The position numbers were made by a program, and so were the translations under genes. From Paulownia fortunei (Eukaryota > Streptophyta > Magnoliopsida > Lamiales > Paulowniaceae): 64,000 bases of DNA. Numbering within the stretch: the stretch's first letter is position 1; each line of letters begins with the position of its first letter. Shown here piece by piece: positions 1 to 12,000 of this stretch. The notes under the pieces are model-generated. The model had not been told where the DNA came from and ran no database searches. It worked only from the letters and a program-made list of their open reading frames with translations. The stretch lies in NCBI GenBank assembly GCA_019321725.1, contig CM033116.1, positions 434,001 through 498,000 on the forward strand, read 5' to 3'.

Positions 1-4
1 CAGT

Positions 5-89
5 CCCAACCCAAAGCCCCAAATTCATTTCACAGGCTCACAGCATGGCAGGCCCCCAACTCTAAGGGCCCAACCCAAAGCCCCAAATT
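5..89. repeat. Pair of 21-bp direct repeats
   Basis: The 21 bases at 5-25, beginning CCCAACCCAAAG, recur exactly at 69-89, an offset of 64 bases. The spacer is GC-richer than the surroundings. The array may extend off the left edge of the window. Confidence 0.8.
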
Positions 90-551
90 ACTTCAAGAGA
101 CACTAGAGTTCCCATTTTGCTTCCAAAAAATTAGGATTTGAAGGCAGTGGAGAGGGAGCAGACCAGGGAGAGACCTCCTGGATGACAGGGAAGTACCAAT
201 AAGGGCAGCAGATGACAGATGAGAGGAGAGTACTCAAAGTTGGCAAACGGTGAAAGAGGTGTGGCAGGGTGGTTAACAAGATGACGGCGGACAGTTGGAA
301 GCCAGGTGTGACGAGAATGGTAAAGAGAGAGAAGTGATGTGTGACATTGGCTCCTGGAATGAGGTAGAGCCATAGATGAAGAAGAGGGATGGGGCAGAGC
401 CACCATCTGTAGCAGTGGCAACAAAAATGAAGAGATATCAGAGAAAGACACCATTGAATTTTTGCAGGGCGTACAGCCTTATGAAGTGCTGACATATACA
501 TACACTAATAATAGTCACTATAATTATATCAATAATAAAAACATAAAAAAC

Positions 552-579
552 TCAGGTACCCAAAATCTTGGGTACCTGA
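552..579. repeat. Near-perfect palindrome with 12-bp arms
   Basis: Arms at 552-563 and 568-579 are exact inverted copies (TCAGGTACCCAA and its complement) around the 4-base loop AATC. It could be a hairpin or the end of a small transposon. No partner repeat was found nearby. Confidence 0.85.
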
Positions 580-972
580 TAATTAGTTTACCAAATACTG
601 CCTGAAATGTCAAGTAACCCACCGAACTAACCAAACCTAAAATACCTAAACCCTACAATAGAGTACCAGGCAGCAAACTTCAAAACCAAAAATGAAACCA
701 CAAAATAATAAACGAAAAATAAAAAAGAACAGCATCTTTTTAAAGATGCACCATTACATTGGCAATTTTTAAGGTAATCATATAAAAAACAATTTATCAA
801 GCAGCACGGTACGATCAAAACAAAAGTGTGTAATTTTAATACTCCTTGCACTAGATAACATAGTCATGTGATAATGACAAGAAAATGGGATATGAAAAAC
901 ACTAGTGCACAATACTAACAAAACCATAAAGATGACATACAGCCACCAATCGCCAAAAGTGGTTATCTAGGA

Positions 973-3402
973 TCACTTCTTCGCCTTCTTACTTCCCCTG
1001 CACCGCAAATGTTTTAGAGAGCAGTCAGACCACACAGCTCGCATAGGTAATAAATTGATTACAAATTGCAGAACATATAAAAGTCACTTACTGAGCTGGC
1101 TGAGATGTAGGTGCAGGAACTGCTGCTGCAGGTGGTGCTGCTTTCTCTCCTGGTCCCTGCAATGGCAAAAAATGAAACAAACTTAGTCATAACTAACAAA
1201 ACACAAGTCAGATCAATTAGTGAAATTGCAAAAGAATGTAATGACCACATAGGGGTAACAATAGGACACCAAACAAATAAATTAAAATGCACCTGTTCTT
1301 GAATAAATTGGTCATGTTCATAAATAATTGAGATCAATTTCTAGAGCTCAATAACATACAAGTACTCGAAACATAGACATCTCTATCAGCTTCACATTGA
1401 GTCCATGTTCCGGACAATAGCAGACAAAAATCACAAATGCGTACACGCACAAAAAATACATGCACAGACACACATAACCATCAATTCTCATCCATATAGT
1501 CACAATGACAAGGGGACAGTAAACCTTTAACCCAAGTAATACCTGTGCTAGCCTTTCTTCTCTCCTTGCAAACTTTCTTTCCCTGCTAGCTTTGTTCTTT
1601 GCTCTCTTGCCTCAAACTGGTCAGACAAGGTCTTCTCCCTAGCCTTCTCAGCCTTAGACTTGTGGATGCTCTCCATCAAAACACGTTTGTTCTTGAAAAC
1701 GTTACCCTTCACCTTCATGTACATGTCATGATACATGTGCTTGTCAATCTTCTTAGACTCTCTATATTTGCGAAGCAAGCGTCTGAGCACCCTCATTCTC
1801 CTCATCCAAAGAACTTTAGTAGGCAATCTTGCCTCTCTGGTACCCTTACGTTTACCTGAAATCATTTAGAAATAAACCTAAATACAAGGCTCAACATTCA
1901 TCTTCAGTAGGCTAGGAAGAATAACTCCCAGACAAGGAACCCCTGACTCATATGAATAGTCCTACCCTAGGAATATTTAACCTTCCAGAAACAGAGATTA
2001 AATAGAGCATCACATACACAATTGCATAATAAGGGATCCAACAATTAAAAAAATAAGTGGCTATTGAAACTTGTAAACCAATGGACCAAAAAAAGAGAAT
2101 TCCTGAAACCGTTTAACCCACAACATACAGCACCATAATCATCTAATATGCTTCGAGTGAGCTTACAACTAAACATACCCAACCAAACTACATCAGATAA
2201 ATTTCAGCCACAAACAAAGGCCATTTGCTAACATGAAACAAATGAAGAAAAATCACAAAGCCAGTTAATGAAAACAGACATATGGTATATTCCTAGATAT
2301 CAGAAAAAATACCATATCCAGAGTGACGTCCCTTTCTCTTGGCCTCCTTCATTCGGCGAGCACGGGATCGTGAGTGAATCTTGGTGGGCTTCCTGATAAT
2401 GAAACCATCCTTGACCAATTTCCTAATGTTTTGGCCTACATTCAGAAGAAATAATATCCATCATGAGCTGAAACCAGCAGAAAACCACACGAGTTAAATT
2501 GCAGCATAGATGCTAGCAATCCAACATATTACAAAGAATATAAAGCCCTCAGCAGCAATATGCTCACCAGCAATCCGTGCACAAAATAGAAAGTTAAACA
2601 TAATTGTATTGGTAAGAAAATATTACCTGCTCACTACCCATATTCTTCCTTTAACATGATTTTACTAATATTGCATCATATACACAACTGGTTTTTGTTC
2701 ACAAGGCACTAAGGTGCTGCAGTGAAGCTTTCCCGAGAAAACTATTGCACTTATGCCTAGTAATCACACTTGCATTCAAAAAAAATATTTAACAAAACTT
2801 AAACTGTTCTAGGTCTCATTTAATAGGCAGAACAATCCATCACATATACAACTCATCACTGGCATTGCCACAATGGAACTCAAAACATGAACAAATCATA
2901 CAATAAAATATAGTAAAACCTAACATTTTCAATTCCGAAATAGTTATAGAGACCGCTTTGTTATATTACAATCTAAGATTGAAGTCACTTAAACCTAAAC
3001 CAATCCGTTAAAATCAAAGAATGCAGTAAACAATAAACAGCTCTGTTCTATCCAAACAATTCTTACCTATTTAATAACGTCTACAAGCAGCAATTAACAT
3101 TCAAAACTAAATAGTAAAATCCTTCACAAAATAAACAGCAGCAACAGAGAGCCAAAGAAAGTAAAACTATACCATCAACAGAACCCAATGAAACAGATCT
3201 CAAAGAACAAATCCAAAACTACCAAGAAGCATACAAACTCATATACAACAAGAATACGTATGTATTGGAAGAAAAAAGACTAGAGCGTACGAGAGTTGGC
3301 CATGGAGATTTCGTTGACTTCATTGGGGTCAAGCCAGACCTTGCCCTTGCCGCACTTCAGTACGCTGGCGGCGAGCCGCTTCTGTAGCTTTAGCGACACC
3401 AT
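973..3402 (-). CDS. RPL19: 60S ribosomal protein L19 (eL19), with a one-base frameshift
   Basis: Cytosolic large-subunit ribosomal protein. Five exons on the minus strand: 3402-3291, 2435-2313, 1855-1543, 1156-1092 and 997-973. Exon 1 starts [18 protein letters not shown] and the last ends GSKKAKK, both typical of plant eL19. Introns are GT-AG and in phase. The exons total 638 bases, one short of 213 codons. Near 1604-1608 the conserved stretch after DQFEAR lacks one base compared with the expected codons; as written, translation leaves frame and stops at 1548-1550 after about 180 residues instead of about 212. The normal frame resumes just downstream and runs through exons 4 and 5, so the lesion is isolated. 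It is either a consensus error or a recent disabling mutation. Family identity is certain; functional status is not. Confidence 0.9.
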
Positions 3403-3409
3403 TTCTCCG

Positions 3410-3440
<31 letters not shown>

Positions 3441-3445
3441 CTCTC
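3410..3445. repeat. (TC)n microsatellite in the RPL19 5' leader
   Basis: An almost uninterrupted CT run with one TT interruption lies directly upstream of the RPL19 start codon, which is at 3400-3402 on the minus strand. On the transcript it reads as a GA-rich 5' leader. Confidence 0.85.
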
Positions 3446-3492
3446 AATGAGGTGTGCGAATAGGAAGAAAAAGAAGGGGCTGAGAAGATAAG

Positions 3493-3605
3493 CTTTTATA
3501 CGTCTCACAATTTTGCCCTAGGGTTTATGATGGGGGCTTTGCTCTCTTATTTCGCCTTTTCAAATTGGGCTTTTAGTATTGGGTTGATACATTTTATTAT
3601 GGGCC
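3493..3605 (-). promoter_or_regulatory. RPL19 promoter: TATA box, telo-box, site II motifs
   Basis: On the minus strand, TATAAAAG lies at 3493-3500 and a telo-box AAACCCTA at 3519-3526. TGGGCT (3566-3571) and TGGGCC (3600-3605) are site II cores on the plus strand. Telo-box plus site II is the usual arrangement in plant ribosomal protein promoters, where TCP factors bind site II. Motifs are read directly; function is inferred. Confidence 0.65.
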
Positions 3606-5396
3606 TCCAATTCAAAAAAAAAAAAACTTTTTTATAGTTTTCAATTACATTTAATTCTGAATTTTAATTATTTTTCCTTTCTATTTTTTGAGTCTCTACA
3701 CAATTAGAGTGAAAACAATTGATTGGAGGTTTTTAAGAAAAATGACAACTCATAACATATATAACTAAATTTATTACACAATCGATCTACTCAGATTTGG
3801 AATAATATTTCTTTATGAAGTATTTTAAATTTTTAAATAAATCACATCATGTAATACCGAACATAGTTATTTGATGCATTGAGACTTTTTACCATTCAAT
3901 CAGAAATCAAGTAAAATAGATCGTATTCAGTGCTAGCATGTAAGCAATTCAACTAATGGAGATTGGCAGAGGTGTTTTTATAGTTAGATGAGCACAATGT
4001 TGAGATGTTAAGGATGGATAAAGAAGACATTGAATGCATTGGAAATTGGCAGCCTAACACTAATATTCCTAATGAGTTTCCTAACTATTTCGTTAAGAGT
4101 GTTGAAATTTGGCACTCTTGTATAGAAATCTGGATTAACCTGTAGGGCTGCTACGTGTTAACGGAAATTAATTAATATATATGATTTATCTATGTTTTTT
4201 GCACTTTTAATTTTTTAAAATGCTATATATAAACGTGAGTGCACAAAATAATATAAATTTTGTGTATACAAACATGATGTGTTTGAAAATAATACGATCA
4301 GCTAGATATTGTTTTGAATCTTTTTAAATCTTGCTCATCAATTTATTAAATAATCGGTAAAATGCGGAATGCTTATGTTAGTATGCGGTCGAATAGGATA
4401 ATTAAAGTTGACGTAAAGAGGTAGCAATATATAATTGAAATTTAAAAATATATCTTCCTTCTCTCATAAACTTATACAAGCATGAATAAAAAAAAAAATT
4501 GATATCAATAAGAATTTAATTAACTTGATTAGATAAACGTGAGTAAGACAATAATTCTTAAATTTTGCTCCAAAATAAGGTAAAATATTCTTACCTTATC
4601 TCGAACTTGTGGTGAGTAGGACACTATTCCGCTGAGCCGGAGTTAAACTCAACAATTTATATTAATCCAAATGTTTAAGGCGACCTATCTGGGCTACTAA
4701 AAAGGCTCACAGCTCAGTTTATCTAACTAGGCATCTCATCTCAATAAGATTCCAACTAGACAATCCAACCTTGGGCCTAAGCCCAACAGTAAGCGAAATG
4801 ACGGAGCGCAGTTTGGTAAATATAGCCTATACCGAGCTACGTAAATCATCCAATAAGACGAGTCTAGACCTAAAAAGAACCCATAATTGCTGTGTCCAAT
4901 ATCAACCAAGCCCAATAACAATTAGGCCGAACCCAAACAACACCAAAAAATAATCACCTAACCTTTTGGGGATTATAGTAATACTCGTAACGTGCTCTGC
5001 ATGAGGTTGCTAACCTAATGTTTGATGCATAATTTTTGTGTGTTTGTATACGTTTTTCGTACACCCGTCGTGTCACGCGAGTCTAATTGTTAGACCAATT
5101 TCAATTAAACTCCTCTTTACTCAAAATATTCCATTAAGGCAAAGGAAACGAAAAATTAAAAAGAGAACACCAGAATAACATAATTAAATATAATCGTCAA
5201 AGGAAACGTCCGCTTCAAACTCCGAAAGATCAACCACACAGTACAAACAAACTTATTCCAGACTCTTGAGAGAATTGAGAATCCCGAAAAAAAAAAACAG
5301 GAAGCATCGAGAAAAACAGCAAAAAGATTCACAGTCCCAGAAGCGTGGAGATAAAATTTTATCTTCGTCGAAAAGGGGAAAAGAAAAAAGATATGC
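3606..5396. other. AT-rich intergenic region, no gene recognised
   Basis: Mostly AT-rich. A GC-richer part at about 4570-5100 contains short open frames without recognisable homology and looks like weathered repeat. The last roughly 250 bases are the A-rich leader of the gene starting at 5397. Confidence 0.45.
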
Positions 5397-7687
5397 ATGG
5401 AGGAGCCAAAGAAGAAATGCTCTGAGCAAGAAAAGAAAAGAATGGCCATAAAAATACGCAAAGTCAGCGGCGGTGGGATTGGAGCTGTGATACTGTTGGG
5501 CGGCGCGTTGACCACCGCAGCTCTGGCATCAGCCTTTTTACTCAGACAGAAGGGGCGGAGTTCGAGTAAGGACCGCCGCCGCCACCACCAGAATACACCT
5601 CCCCCGGCGGTGAACGAGTTGAACAATCAGAATGAACAAGATGAAGCAAAAACAGGGCTGCAGTTCATTCTTCTTGATACATCTTCACATGTACAAAAGC
5701 ATCTCAGGTTTGCGACTTAGTGTCTAGATTAAATTTTGCCATCGTTGTATTATTTTCACTGTCCTGATCACTTTTGGTAGAAAAATGCTATGTTAAAATC
5801 GAGTCGATGGATTTTGAATGAAGGGGCATTTGGAATTGCAGTGAAGCAACAAAAGAGGTTGAGTCAGATAATGATACTACCTTGTTTGTCTCTACTCAGA
5901 GCTTGACACTGGTAATTATGTTTCTGATTCTTTTCTTGATGGCAAATAGTATTAATATGGTTCTTGCATGATAGACTCTGAATAATGAAGTTGTTTAGAC
6001 ATCAGATATCAATTTAAACTAAATTTCTACAGGATAAGAAGGCCGGGACTGAAATCAATGGTGGAATACCAGGCGCCGTCTCTGATAATGAGGCAAGTGA
6101 GGAAATTTTCTGCTCCATTGGTCCCAAAAACTTGAAAACGACGCCATTTCTGATGAACCTGTTATAAACAAGAAAGGGTTCCTTCCGGTGGGTGAAAAAT
6201 TGCAGTTTGAGCCTAAGAATATAATGCATGAGGTGAAATTTGGGTTAAGCAAAGAAGATGTCACTAATGAAATCTCAAAAGAAAGCTGTGGTTTTAAGCA
6301 AGTTTATATTGAAGAACCGGCAGGAGGAGAACCCAGTTGTGATGGCGAATTTGAGGGGATGAATATTAAAGAAACTGTTGAGACAACTGAGATACAACCT
6401 AGAGAGGAGGAAAACTGTGACCAAGAGGAAAGTGAGGTAATGACAGTTGATAATGCCCTTGATGGAGTTCACACTGAATCTGATCAAATGGAATATGAAA
6501 AGAACCTGTGCAAAACATTCAAGAATGAAGAAAATGTGAATGGTGACGAGAAAGAAGTTGCCCTGCCCACTGAGACTTTGGAAATAATTCAAGAGGATGA
6601 AGCTATTGGGGAAGGCCAAGAGGATAAAATCAAACATATCGAGGAGCAATTGGTTGAAGAGCACGGACAATGGGATCAGCCTGATGAAGAAATTGTCCCA
6701 GAAATATGCGAGGAAGTAGGATGGACGGATGAAGCTAGCCAGTGTGCACTACAAAGTGACCTGCAAACTGAAGGGAAAAATGAGGAAAAAATCCCTTGTG
6801 AAAAAGAAGAAAATGCCTGCATATTTAATCCAACAACAGAGGACAGGCATCTTGGAGATTATGATAAGAATGCGCAAATAGCCATGCCAATGCCTAAAGA
6901 AGAGCTGGTTATCCCTGAAGATATTGAAGTTACAAAGGATTCAGCAAATGAGGAAGTTGCTGAAAGCCTGGAGTTGAATGAAAACAAGCCCACAGTTGAG
7001 TTTGTAGTTTGTCACCAAAAAGGCCATGAAGATGTTGAAAAAAACATGGGAATGGAAGTTGAGGAGTCATCTGAGACAATTGATAAAGACACTGCCACAA
7101 CAAAGGATGATTTGATTATTGAAACGAGTGAAGATAATATCAATAATTACAATGAGAAAGCGGATAAAGAAGATTTATATGATAAAGTAGAAGATAGTTC
7201 AGTAGGAACCCGAGATTCTTCCATGGAATCCAACAGGGAGGCAATTTGGCAAGCAGAATCACTCCAGGAGTCATCCATGGAACCTCAACAAGTGAAGCTC
7301 ATTGACCAAGAAGTGGGAGGAAAGATTCAAGAAGATACAGCAGTCAAAGAAGGAAAACATGATTTCCAGGATAGCCAAATAACTGGTGGGGATTCATCTT
7401 CTAAACTCCAGGTGAAAGCAGCAGAGTGCGCTTCCCAGAAGAGCACTGAAATGTTTCCCATCATGGCTGATGGTACCCAATCTACAGATGGAACAGGCAA
7501 CTCAGAAAAAACATTTATTGAGAAGTACGTAGTGGAGCTGGCAACGCCGAAGGATCATTCGACAAATTCAACCTGGTTGAGAATGCTAATTTGGACACTC
7601 TTCGTAATGTCATTACCCTCATGCTCTTGGTTCTTTGGCTTATCCTTTGTCAAAAATCTGTGGGTATTAAATAGTCGGCATGCTTAA
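5397..7687 (+). CDS. Unrecognised acidic protein with two membrane segments
   Basis: Family not recognised. Best model has four exons, 5397-5707, 5842-5911, 6033-6092 and 6206-7687, giving 640 residues. The N-terminus is basic (MEEPKKK), followed by a hydrophobic Gly/Ala-rich segment at about residues 25-48 (GAVILLGGALTTAALASAFLL). A long stretch very rich in Glu and Asp, with no visible fold, follows, and a second hydrophobic segment lies near the C-terminus (MLIWTLFVMSLPSCSWFFGL). The start is the first ATG that opens the long frame. The third intron (6093-6205) would be GC-AG: its donor AG|GCAAGT is ideal and it joins exons exactly in phase. Alternatively 6093-6205 is coding and a base is missing near 6121, because the frame entering 6206 is open back to 6101 and reads protein-like (DAISDEPVINKKGFLPVGE). 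The product may be an organelle or ER membrane anchor with a disordered acidic body, but that is inference. Confidence 0.65.
6093..6205 (+). other. Candidate GC-AG intron (or coding with a missing base)
   Basis: The donor context AG|GCAAGT matches the GC-AG consensus and the acceptor is TTGCAG. The 113 bases are not especially AT-rich and carry a plausible coding frame, so this is less secure than the other two GC-AG introns in the window. Confidence 0.45.
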
Positions 7688-9000
7688 TATGCAATATGTA
7701 CTGCAACAGGAGATTACAGCTACTAAAGGAGATCTTCTGAACCAAGCAGGAAAATGGCAACATAACAGTTTACCATCTGTTTTCGTATTACAGAATTTTG
7801 CCCAAGTAATGAATATTGTTTTCGCATTTGCAACTCCTAGGTCCTGTTGGTTTCAATTATTTTTGAGTTTTCAGTTATTTAACATCCAAAACAATTTCTT
7901 TCACTAATTTCATTAAAAATATAGTTTGTTTTTGTTTGAATACCTATAAACGTTATTATCAAACCTAATATACTAAATTCCTCAAGTAAGACCACATTAT
8001 TGATGTTTGATATGACATTCTACTAACTAAAAAATAATTAATTTTTTTTAACTAATTAAATAATAATTTCTTTTCCTATTCGTACAAGATAATAAAACCC
8101 ATAATATTTTATATAATATTTTTTCATCCCATTATATTTGACTGTAACGACATAAAGAAAATAATATATTAGAACACACAATAAATTAAAATAATAATTT
8201 TCATCCCAACATTATTTAATTAATTTAACGTAAATAAATATTGAGACGTTTAAACTATCGTTTTTATCATTTTCAATCCTATATAACAACATTTTCAACC
8301 ACTAAGAAAAATACTCTCATTTCCAGCGGAAAACGGTTTTCAAACTTTTTTATACTTGTCCATTGTTCCTCTTTATTGCCAATTCCCAATTCACACTTCA
8401 CTCGAATATACAAATATGTAAAGAAAGAAGCGAAACACAAAAGGTCAAAAAAAACCGTTACAAATGCATAAAACCCAACTGATGCCTACAAAGTTTCCGC
8501 TAATCCACAATGTATCAGTCTAGTAACCCTGCAGCCCATCGTTTAAGTGTTAAAGCTAATTCGAAGAAAAAGAACTACGGCAGCCATGTTATCCAACTTC
8601 AAAATTCTGAATCAAATTCACAAGTTTAAAACTATCAAAAATTAAAAAATTAAAAAAAATCACAAGTTCAAAAGAATTAAGTGACCAGGCCGATAGCACT
8701 CCTTTATGAACAGTAAATATGTGTAGTACAACGTCACAGATGTGCATAAGATACTTCTTACCGATCCATTTACATGTATACTGCATTTTTACTACTACTG
8801 TGCTACCACTCTTCTTTCTATATACAGTTCCACGACCCCCACAGACTTGCTAGTATTTACTGATTTATTTGCTTATGGGATTCAAAAGAATTTGAGAACT
8901 AGAAGCTGTATTCCCCAAACCAAAAAACTCATTCTCTGGTGACAAAACTTTATCCCAACTTTTAGCAGCTGAGTGAACTATACAGTCATCGGACCACTAA
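7688..9000. other. AT-rich intergenic region, no gene recognised
   Basis: This is the space between the convergent 3' ends of the 5397-7687 gene and RSH1. It presumably holds both 3' UTRs; 7900-8250 is extremely AT-rich. No coding or RNA gene was recognised. Confidence 0.5.
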
Positions 9001-12000
9001 TTAACACTCGAGAAACTGGTGGTTCTCCGTTGAGCTCAGCCAGCTGCAACCCGTTGACCATCCCAAAACACCAAGAATTAGATCCACCTTTGAACATGCA
9101 CTGGCCTGGGAAGAAGAGGTAAAACATGCAGTCTTAATTTAGAATTGAATGTGAAAACAACTCGCACATTTAGATTTCGGAAACATACCAAATCATCCAA
9201 GCTTGCTTCAACATGAAACAACATGACACCCATTCCCTTCCTTCGATCAATTTCAGCCTGCCAATGTTATGGCAACATCATAAAATGTCACAAATAAAAA
9301 AATTTGTACCCAAAAAACCAAAAAAAAAAAAAGAAAAGAAAAGAAAAAATAAGCCATCATATTATCTATTTGAACTCACAGCACAAGAACATATTGTAAT
9401 TCCTACAGCTGCAAGTGCTGATGTGATATCCGCCATCATGCCTGAGAGTATCATTGTACATCAAAATTTGAACAGACTCAAGAAAGAATTGCTTAATTTT
9501 GGTGAATGGTGAGTCCAGAAAAAGGATCCGCAAAACCATTCACAACCCAAAGATGAGTTGTCACATATAAAATATTAGCAGCATAACAACGAAAAGTTAC
9601 CTTTACGGTCTATGCAGACTATGGACAACCACTGGATAGAGTTCCCTTCAAGGTTGTGCCAAGACATAATCTTGCAAGCTTGCCAGCCCTCTAAGCCCGG
9701 TAACACTTCTCTGTACACAGGAATATTGGCAAGAATCATCTTGGCAACACCATTTCCTTGAGATAGCACCTCTCCTTTGGCCTTGAAACTCGTGTGCTGA
9801 ATATTCTTGTTATGATTCCCATTAACCCTTGGAATCTGAATGTTACCCCTGTCAAATTGAAATATATCTTCACCATTTGTTTTTGCAGATGCCATTTGCA
9901 TAACATTCCTCAAAATTTTCTCCCACGTGTGTTTAGCCCCTTCAGAATAATTTACTACTGCTTCCACTTCGCTTTCCTCTTCAGATTCAGCAGCAAATTC
10001 CTTCACTGAATCAGCAGTTATTTCGGTTGCTGACAGTACAGCTTGTTCCCTCAGAAACTGAGAGCATATGAGCTAGATTAATAATATTTGGGGAACTATA
10101 ATAATTTGAGTGTGTGTGCATGTGAGTGTGGAGAGAGAGAGAATAACTTATATAACTATTATATGCTTTGCTCCAAAGATAAACCTACTTTCATTATCTT
10201 GTGTCGGGCACTACGTGTTTTTGCATGTTGCAGCCACTGCTTGTGTCTCTGAAAGGCAGATTTACTTGAGAGCCCCTGATACAAAAAAATGCATCAGCTA
10301 CGTGCAGGATACAGCTTGCACTATACCATATAATGGATCATAAGATTAAAATTAAAAGAGGGGCCTTCAAAATGACAATGAAAAGCTGCTGATAGATGAA
10401 CGACAGAGGCAAAATATAATTTCCTGAAAGGAGTAAAAATATAAATGCAGTAATTTTATGAAATGAAGCATCATAATCAACAATCACACTTCTCCAAGCG
10501 AAACTTTATATATATAGTTAGTTTTAAATGCTGCACACGATATGCGGTGACATTAATTGGGAAAGCAATAGACTAGATCTAGATAGGGGTATGAGCAAGC
10601 CAAAACTTCAAATCAACTGACATTATATGTTATAATCTCCACTACTTCAGCATTTGCAAGCATATGTGTTGGAGAGACAAGATTGCCATTAACCTGCAAC
10701 AGATAACTTCGGAAACTGAGACAAGAATAGCAGACTAGTGAAAAGGATAAAAGCAAAGAGTTCATACAGCACAGAGAATCAGTCAATTAAGAAATACCTT
10801 TGCAGCCACCATTTTGTTTCCAATTTCAGTGTGGATCATATAAGCATAATCAATGACAGTCGCCCCCTTGGGCAGATTTTTAATCTGTAGACAGGCAAAA
10901 CTTTATAATCACAAGTAATAGCATTCAATTTCAAGCAAAGCTAATTGTAATAATCTTGCCTCTCCCCTTGGTGTAAATACAAAGACGCGACTGCCTAGAA
11001 GATCCCTTGTGACTGTATCAACAAATTCCCTAGAGCTCATATTTCCAACGAACTCCTCCTGCCACTCCCTAATTGCGTTAAGCCAGCCTATCTGAAGAGT
11101 AAAAAAAAAATACTTCAACATACAATTAGTTACTGAGTCAAGGATGACTTAACAGAAGACGTCCCACAGGAAGATTTTAACATGCAATAAAGTAAAAGTC
11201 AAGTACAGCACCCTGAGAGCAACATTGGCATTGTTAAGGCAGACTGTTTTCCCTCGGGAGTTTCTGCCATTTGGCATAGCATGTCCAACCAAGCCATTCA
11301 CAAAAATTTTGCCGCTATAATGAGCAGCAATCCCTCTTTCAGCAATCAAATCCATCTCTTCTGTCCTAATCTGCCAACAAAAAGTAAAATAAACGTTAAC
11401 AAGATTTCACTTATACAAATACATGATGAAATAACGCGTGATATACATCAATGCATCTTTAATACTTAATGCTTCCAGAGAGAGCATAAGGAAAGATAAA
11501 CTAAAGAAGTATAATCAACACAAAATGTCAAACCTGAACTTCCAGCCTAAACATGCTCTCATAGAGAAAGGGAATCACTGTAGTATGAAGACTTTGATAG
11601 CCGTTAGGCTTTGGGGTGGCAATATAATCCTTCATCTGTTACCCAAAGAGAAATATAAGGACATATTCATTGCTAAGAGAGGAATATTGAAAAAGATCTC
11701 ATTATAGAAAAAGAAGAGATTAATAAGACATACAGCTCGAGGGATTGGGGTCCAAATTCCATGGACCAGTCCAAGCACATGGTAGCATATCTGCACCAGA
11801 AATTATAGTCAGGAAAAAATGAATTCAACTTCAGTTAGAAGACTGTAGATAAATTCACCTGTTGTGCGCTGCACAAAGGCCCAACTCCAACGCACGGCTT
11901 GGGTTTTATAATAATTCGAAGCTGGAGATTAAGACAATTGAATGTGTGAGAAATAGTTGTGCATTGGCACGTCAACAAGGTAACCAAAATGCCATAATGA

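Larger units (their letters stand above)
1..950. other. Intergenic, no gene recognised
   Basis: The first 480 bases are purine-rich on the plus strand, so the minus strand gives open but low-complexity frames rich in Leu, Ser and Pro that resemble no family I know. The stretch holds a direct repeat and a palindrome, listed separately, and is probably old repeat-derived DNA plus the 3' flank of RPL19. Confidence 0.5.

Noticed and set aside
103..501. Minus-strand open frames of 107-132 residues
   Set aside because: The translations are pyrimidine-driven Leu/Ser/Pro-rich strings from a purine-rich plus strand, with no family resemblance or exon signals.
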